Shown one piece after another: positions 6,020 through 8,861 of a stretch of 8,861 nt of DNA. Position 1 is the stretch's first letter; each line of letters opens with the position of its first letter. This stretch comes from Treponema sp. (GTDB lineage Bacteria; Spirochaetota; Spirochaetia; Treponematales; Breznakiellaceae). The translations under genes and the position numbers were made by a program. The stretch lies in contig JAITQR010000320.1 of assembly GCA_031288815.1 (NCBI GenBank), forward strand, positions 1-8,861. The letters are read 5' to 3'. A model generated the notes under the pieces. The model saw only the letters and a list, made by a program, of their open reading frames with translations, was not told the origin of the DNA and did not search any database.

Positions 6020-7625
6020 CGGAACGCCCTCCGCGCGGCAAAGCGCCGGCCCTCCGGCGCTTCCACCGGAGGAGTATCCCCCCGGCGGCAATTCCCAGGG
6101 GGACAACAAAGATGTTGATGAACCGGGCAAGATCCATCATCCCGGCCCGTTTTAGCGGATCGCCGATCCTGTCCAGCCGCCCTGTCCGGGTATTCCGGTT
6201 CCGGATACCCAAAAGATCGTCATCGTTTCCCAGCCAGTCCGCCGCCTGGAGGATAAAGTCCAGGTTTCGCTCCGACTGGCTGTACCAGATAAGGTCGCCG
6301 GCCATGTCCGTATCGGCGACAACCAGTATCCGGGAAGGAACCGCCTCCGCCGGCATATCGGGCAGTTCCTCGGAGGATCCTTCCCGGCGGGGTTTTGGGA
6401 TTCCCTGGAACCAACCGGGAAAGATCCCCGTCAAGACCACGGCAAGCGGCTTTTTTCCCCGCGGCTCGGAACCGGTATTCTCCATCAAATCGGGAAACTC
6501 CGGGTTGGTGGCGAAATTGTCCTTCTGTACCCAGCCCTCGGCGCTGGTGGTGAAGAGCGTCTCCGCCTCCACCCCATCCGGCGGGTAAAGCTCGATATGT
6601 CCCGGCCAGAAAAGATCCAGTCCGCCGAAGCGGGAACCAAGGGGATGCGCGGAGTTGGCGTTTTCCCGCGAAATCCCTATCCAGTGGGGATAACGGAGCC
6701 TCCTGATCCGCAAGACGCCGCCGGGACTCCGGGTCTGGTACTCAAGGGTAAGGGCAGTCCGGTCAAGGCTGAGTTCCTGTTTTACCGTGGCCCCGTAAAA
6801 GGACACCATGGCGAGAAGACCCCGGTCGGGCATGAGCCTGGCCTGGAAATTGTTCTCCAAATCCACGGATACCCCCTCCAGGGCAAAGAGGACCCTGCCG
6901 CCCAAGCGGATATACCGGTCGATACGGTACAGGGCCCAGTCATCCAGATCCTCCGCCCCCCCAAGAACCAGGAGGACCGGCAGGGTATCGGGGATCTCCT
7001 CTCCCGGACTGAGGAGCCGCACCTGGTAAGCGGCTTGGACAAGAGCCTGGTTGAGGAGGCGGTATTGGCTATCCCAGTCGCGGTAAGCGTCCCCCACCAG
7101 AACACCGATCTGCCGTTCGGTTTCCCGTACCAGGGAACGGATCCGGGAGCTAACGTCGTACTCCAGGGCGTCCAGGGAAAACACCGCCGGCAGCAGTTCC
7201 AGCCGGTCCAGGTACTCAATGACTATCCCCGAATAAACCGTGGCGATGGCGGTCTGATCCCGCTCCACTATCTCTATCTGCCGGCTTTCCATCCCCAGCG
7301 ATTCTATCTCCTCCTCCATGGCCGCCCCGGCGGGATCCCGCACCATAAGCCGTATCTTCCCCCGGGACCAGGAGACGTATTCCAACAGCAGATCTTCCAC
7401 CTCCCCCGGCAGGGGATGGGCGGCGGACAGTCTTTTGGAAACATAGTAGGTAATCCGAAGCGGCTCGGCGATCTCCCTATAGAGGTTTCGGGAAACATCG
7501 GAAAGAGTGTGGGCTTTACCGCGGGTCAGATCCAGACGGAACCAGAACCGGCGGCTGAGGAGCAGCCCCAGGAAAACAAGCGCCAGGCTCAGCAGGGTCA
7601 GTACGGCGGCCTCTTTCTTCGTCAT
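6009..7625 (-). CDS. gldG: GldG-type ABC transporter auxiliary protein (ABC_transp_aux)
   Basis: A 538-residue partner of an ABC-2 transporter. It is anchored by a TM helix at about 7-24 and a second at about 502-520 (FINIFVVPLGIAAGGILL) followed by a basic tail. The extracytoplasmic body shows family hallmarks: LTRGKAHTLSD after TM1, SGIVIEYLDRLELLPAVF then DALEYDVSSRIRSLV at about 131-168, a flavodoxin-like segment IGVLVGD...YRIDRYIRLGGRVLFALEGV, and NLDFILQAADWLGNDDDLLGIRNR before TM2 (454-477). The name gldG comes from Bacteroidetes gliding motility, but relatives occur in non-gliding bacteria including spirochaetes, so gliding is not implied. The start ATG follows the permease stop by 3 bp (TAGGGGATG), with AAGGTGGGG upstream. 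It overlaps the DUF4340 gene at its end. Its substrate is unknown. Confidence 0.88.
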   Translation of the reverse strand: MTKKEAAVLTLLSLALVFLGLLLSRRFWFRLDLTRGKAHTLSDVSRNLYREIAEPLRITYYVSKRLSAAHPLPGEVEDLLLEYVSWSRGKIRLMVRDPAGAAMEEEIESLGMESRQIEIVERDQTAIATVYSGIVIEYLDRLELLPAVFSLDALEYDVSSRIRSLVRETERQIGVLVGDAYRDWDSQYRLLNQALVQAAYQVRLLSPGEEIPDTLPVLLVLGGAEDLDDWALYRIDRYIRLGGRVLFALEGVSVDLENNFQARLMPDRGLLAMVSFYGATVKQELSLDRTALTLEYQTRSPGGVLRIRRLRYPHWIGISRENANSAHPLGSRFGGLDLFWPGHIELYPPDGVEAETLFTTSAEGWVQKDNFATNPEFPDLMENTGSEPRGKKPLAVVLTGIFPGWFQGIPKPRREGSSEELPDMPAEAVPSRILVVADTDMAGDLIWYSQSERNLDFILQAADWLGNDDDLLGIRNRNTRTGRLDRIGDPLKRAGMMDLARFINIFVVPLGIAAGGILLRWKRRRAGALPRGGRSDGV

Positions 7626-7628
7626 CCC

Positions 7629-8363
7629 CTAGCCCCACCTTCTAAAGAGCAAGACCCGGGTGTTCAGGTAGAGGAACATCAGGGTAACCAGGACAAAGAA
7701 GGCCAGATCCTGGCTGTCCAGAAGCCCCCGGGAAAAACTTTCAAAGTGAAAGGACAGGGACACAAAATTGACAAAATTCGCCAGAGGCTGGGGCATATTG
7801 AAGCTCAGGGAGAGCCGGTTTATCAGCATCACTACCAGGAGAACCGCCGCGCTCCCCAGGAAGGCCCCGGTCTGGCTTCGGAAAAGGGAGGAGAGGAGGA
7901 GCCCCAGGGAGAGGGAGGAAGCGCCCAAAAGGAGAACCCCCGCGTATTCGGCCGCGATGACCCCGCCGTCAAATTCCCCCAGGGGGAGGACGCAGAGGGG
8001 CAGCGGGACGGTCAGAAGGAGGATCGCGGAGAGGGCGGAGAGGGCGGCGAAAAATTTGCCCAGCGTCAGGTTCCATTCGGAAAAAGGCATGGTCAAAAGC
8101 AGTTCCGCGGTTCCCTGTTTCCATTCCTCCGCCCAGCTTTTCATGGTGACGGCGGGAACAACGATGACGAAGGCCAGGGGGAAGGCGGCGAACCAGGGCC
8201 GCAGGGTGGCGGCGTCCGCCGCGAAGAACCGCTGAAAATAAAAAAGCCAGATGTTGACAAAGAGGACAAAAAACAGGGCCGCCCCGTAAAAGCCGGGGGA
8301 AATGGCGCAGGAGTAGATCTCCTTACGGGCCAGCGCCATTGTCCGCCGGAAAGACTCGTTCAT
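7629..8363 (-). CDS. gldF: ABC-2 type permease, GldF family
   Basis: A 244-residue integral membrane subunit with about six hydrophobic helices, near 25-45, 58-76, 106-128, 135-158, 167-186 and 220-240. The segment PAVTMKSWAEEWKQGTAELLLTMPFS (about 70-95), just after the second helix, is the hallmark of GldF-like ABC-2 permeases (pa.tMr.waEE...GT.E.LLt.P). It would form the membrane pore driven by the ATPase encoded just upstream. Start: GGAGG lies 6 nt before the ATG, and the ATG overlaps the ATPase stop as ATGA (8360-8363), so the two are translationally coupled. The gene is followed 3 bp later by gldG. Long runs of Leu codons make the plus strand purine-rich here, which is ordinary for such a protein. 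Confidence 0.92.
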   Translation of the reverse strand: MNESFRRTMALARKEIYSCAISPGFYGAALFFVLFVNIWLFYFQRFFAADAATLRPWFAAFPLAFVIVVPAVTMKSWAEEWKQGTAELLLTMPFSEWNLTLGKFFAALSALSAILLLTVPLPLCVLPLGEFDGGVIAAEYAGVLLLGASSLSLGLLLSSLFRSQTGAFLGSAAVLLVVMLINRLSLSFNMPQPLANFVNFVSLSFHFESFSRGLLDSQDLAFFVLVTLMFLYLNTRVLLFRRWG

Positions 8364-8861
8364 TTCAAGCCTCCGGCCTCCGGGTCTTCCTCCGCGGTAA
8401 GTTTCACAAAGATATCCTCCAGGCTGAGGGGTTTCCGGTTCATCAGGAGGATCTTGAAGCCCTCCGCCAGGGCCCAGTCGAATATCCTTTCCCCCGCATC
8501 TTCCCCGGCATCCGCAACGCCGGAGGGGACAAAAAACGAGAGCTTTACCCTGCCTCCGGCCAGTTCCTCCGCCGGGCCCGGAACCGCGTTCATTTCCAGG
8601 CGGCCGATTTTTTCCCTTAACCGCCGCTCCCGTTCCGGCCCCCCCTCCGGCGCCGGCTCCCTGTTTTTAAGAACCAGCTCCCAGGTGTCGCCGCCCTTCA
8701 CGGCCCCGGCGATTTCCTCCGGCCTTCCCTGGGCGGCGATTCTCCCCTGGTTGATGATCAGTACCTGGGAACAGACCGCTTCCGCTTCCCGCAGGATGTG
8801 GGTGGAGAGGATCACGGTCTTCCGCTTTCCCAGCTCCCTGATGAGGGAGCGGATTTCGATG
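8360..8861 (-). CDS. ABC transporter ATP-binding protein, C-terminal part (5' end outside the window)
   Basis: The last 166 residues of an ABC ATPase; the frame is open to the window edge. The visible part begins at IEIRSLIRELGKRKT, the helix that normally follows the Walker B/D-loop (GLDP) region. It contains the H-loop histidine in VILSTHIL and continues with EAEAVCSQVLIINQGRIAAQGRPEEI, the usual end of the catalytic core. Walker A and the signature motif must lie beyond 8861. A C-terminal extension of about 110 residues follows, ending in LSLEDIFVKLTAEE, typical of ATPases paired with ABC-2 permeases (CcmA/GldA/DrrA-like, DUF4162-type tail). The GTG at 8815 is internal, not a start. The stop overlaps the permease ATG by 4 bp. 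It powers the GldF/GldG complex encoded downstream. Confidence 0.95.
   Translation of the reverse strand, partial: IEIRSLIRELGKRKTVILSTHILREAEAVCSQVLIINQGRIAAQGRPEEIAGAVKGGDTWELVLKNREPAPEGGPERERRLREKIGRLEMNAVPGPAEELAGGRVKLSFFVPSGVADAGEDAGERIFDWALAEGFKILLMNRKPLSLEDIFVKLTAEEDPEAGGLK

Noticed and set aside
5432..6118. 228-codon plus-strand frame over the DUF4340 gene
   Set aside because: Low-complexity shadow composition, and it lies antisense to a well-supported operon gene.
6020..6130. Upstream ATG at 6130 as the DUF4340 start
   Set aside because: The extra 37 residues are Gly/Ser/Pro-rich and overlap gldG in another frame. The ATG at 6019 has GGAGG at ideal spacing and leads straight into the TM helix.
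7880..7925. Purine-rich plus-strand tract in the permease gene as a special structure
   Set aside because: It is explained by runs of CTC/CTG/TCC (Leu/Ser) codons in a membrane protein on the minus strand.

Overview
The window looks like a chromosomal segment from a spirochaete, most likely a Treponema-like (termite-gut type) organism. This rests on the gene set (a GldF/GldG/DUF4340 ABC cassette, a two-TM protein with a degenerate GGDEF-like domain, a WYL regulator), the moderately GC-rich coding sequence, and a degraded tyrosine recombinase resembling those abundant in termite-gut treponemes. The placement is an inference from recalled family distribution; no search was run.

Left part (about 1-2168): an AT-richer, accessory-looking stretch. 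The minus-strand edge holds a short coding-like frame broken by one TAA (1-180). A hairpin (191-220) lies just past the end of a complete WYL-domain transcriptional regulator on the minus strand (229-1242). The regulator appears to start without a Shine-Dalgarno, directly beside a palindrome that also contains its -10-like hexamer. From 1243 to 2168 there is no intact gene. This gap carries a frameshifted N-terminal remnant of a tyrosine recombinase, a strong bidirectional terminator (1856-1895), and a 270-bp AT-rich region with several inverted repeats and an isolated TATAAT box.

Middle part (2169-5082, plus strand): three intact genes. They are a HAD phosphatase of the phosphoglycolate-phosphatase type, a D-amino-acid aminotransferase (dat) with all expected active-site residues, and a membrane-anchored protein with an extracytoplasmic sensor-like segment and a GGDEF-fold domain that has lost the GGDEF motif. 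The first two may be co-transcribed (87-bp gap). The third is separated by 130 bp and probably has its own promoter.

Right part (5084-8861, minus strand): a tightly coupled operon read leftwards. In order it encodes an ABC ATPase (only its C-terminal part is in the window), an ABC-2 permease of the GldF type, a large GldG-type auxiliary protein anchored by two TM segments, and a DUF4340 membrane protein. Junctions are a 4-bp overlap, a 3-bp gap and an 11-bp overlap, so the products very probably form one envelope complex. The operon and the middle plus-strand genes converge with only 1 bp between stop codons and no visible terminator.

No RNA genes, CRISPR arrays or intact mobile elements were seen. 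The most rewarding places for a second look are the degenerate-GGDEF membrane protein, the repeat-rich gap 1896-2168, the WYL promoter palindrome and the recombinase remnant.
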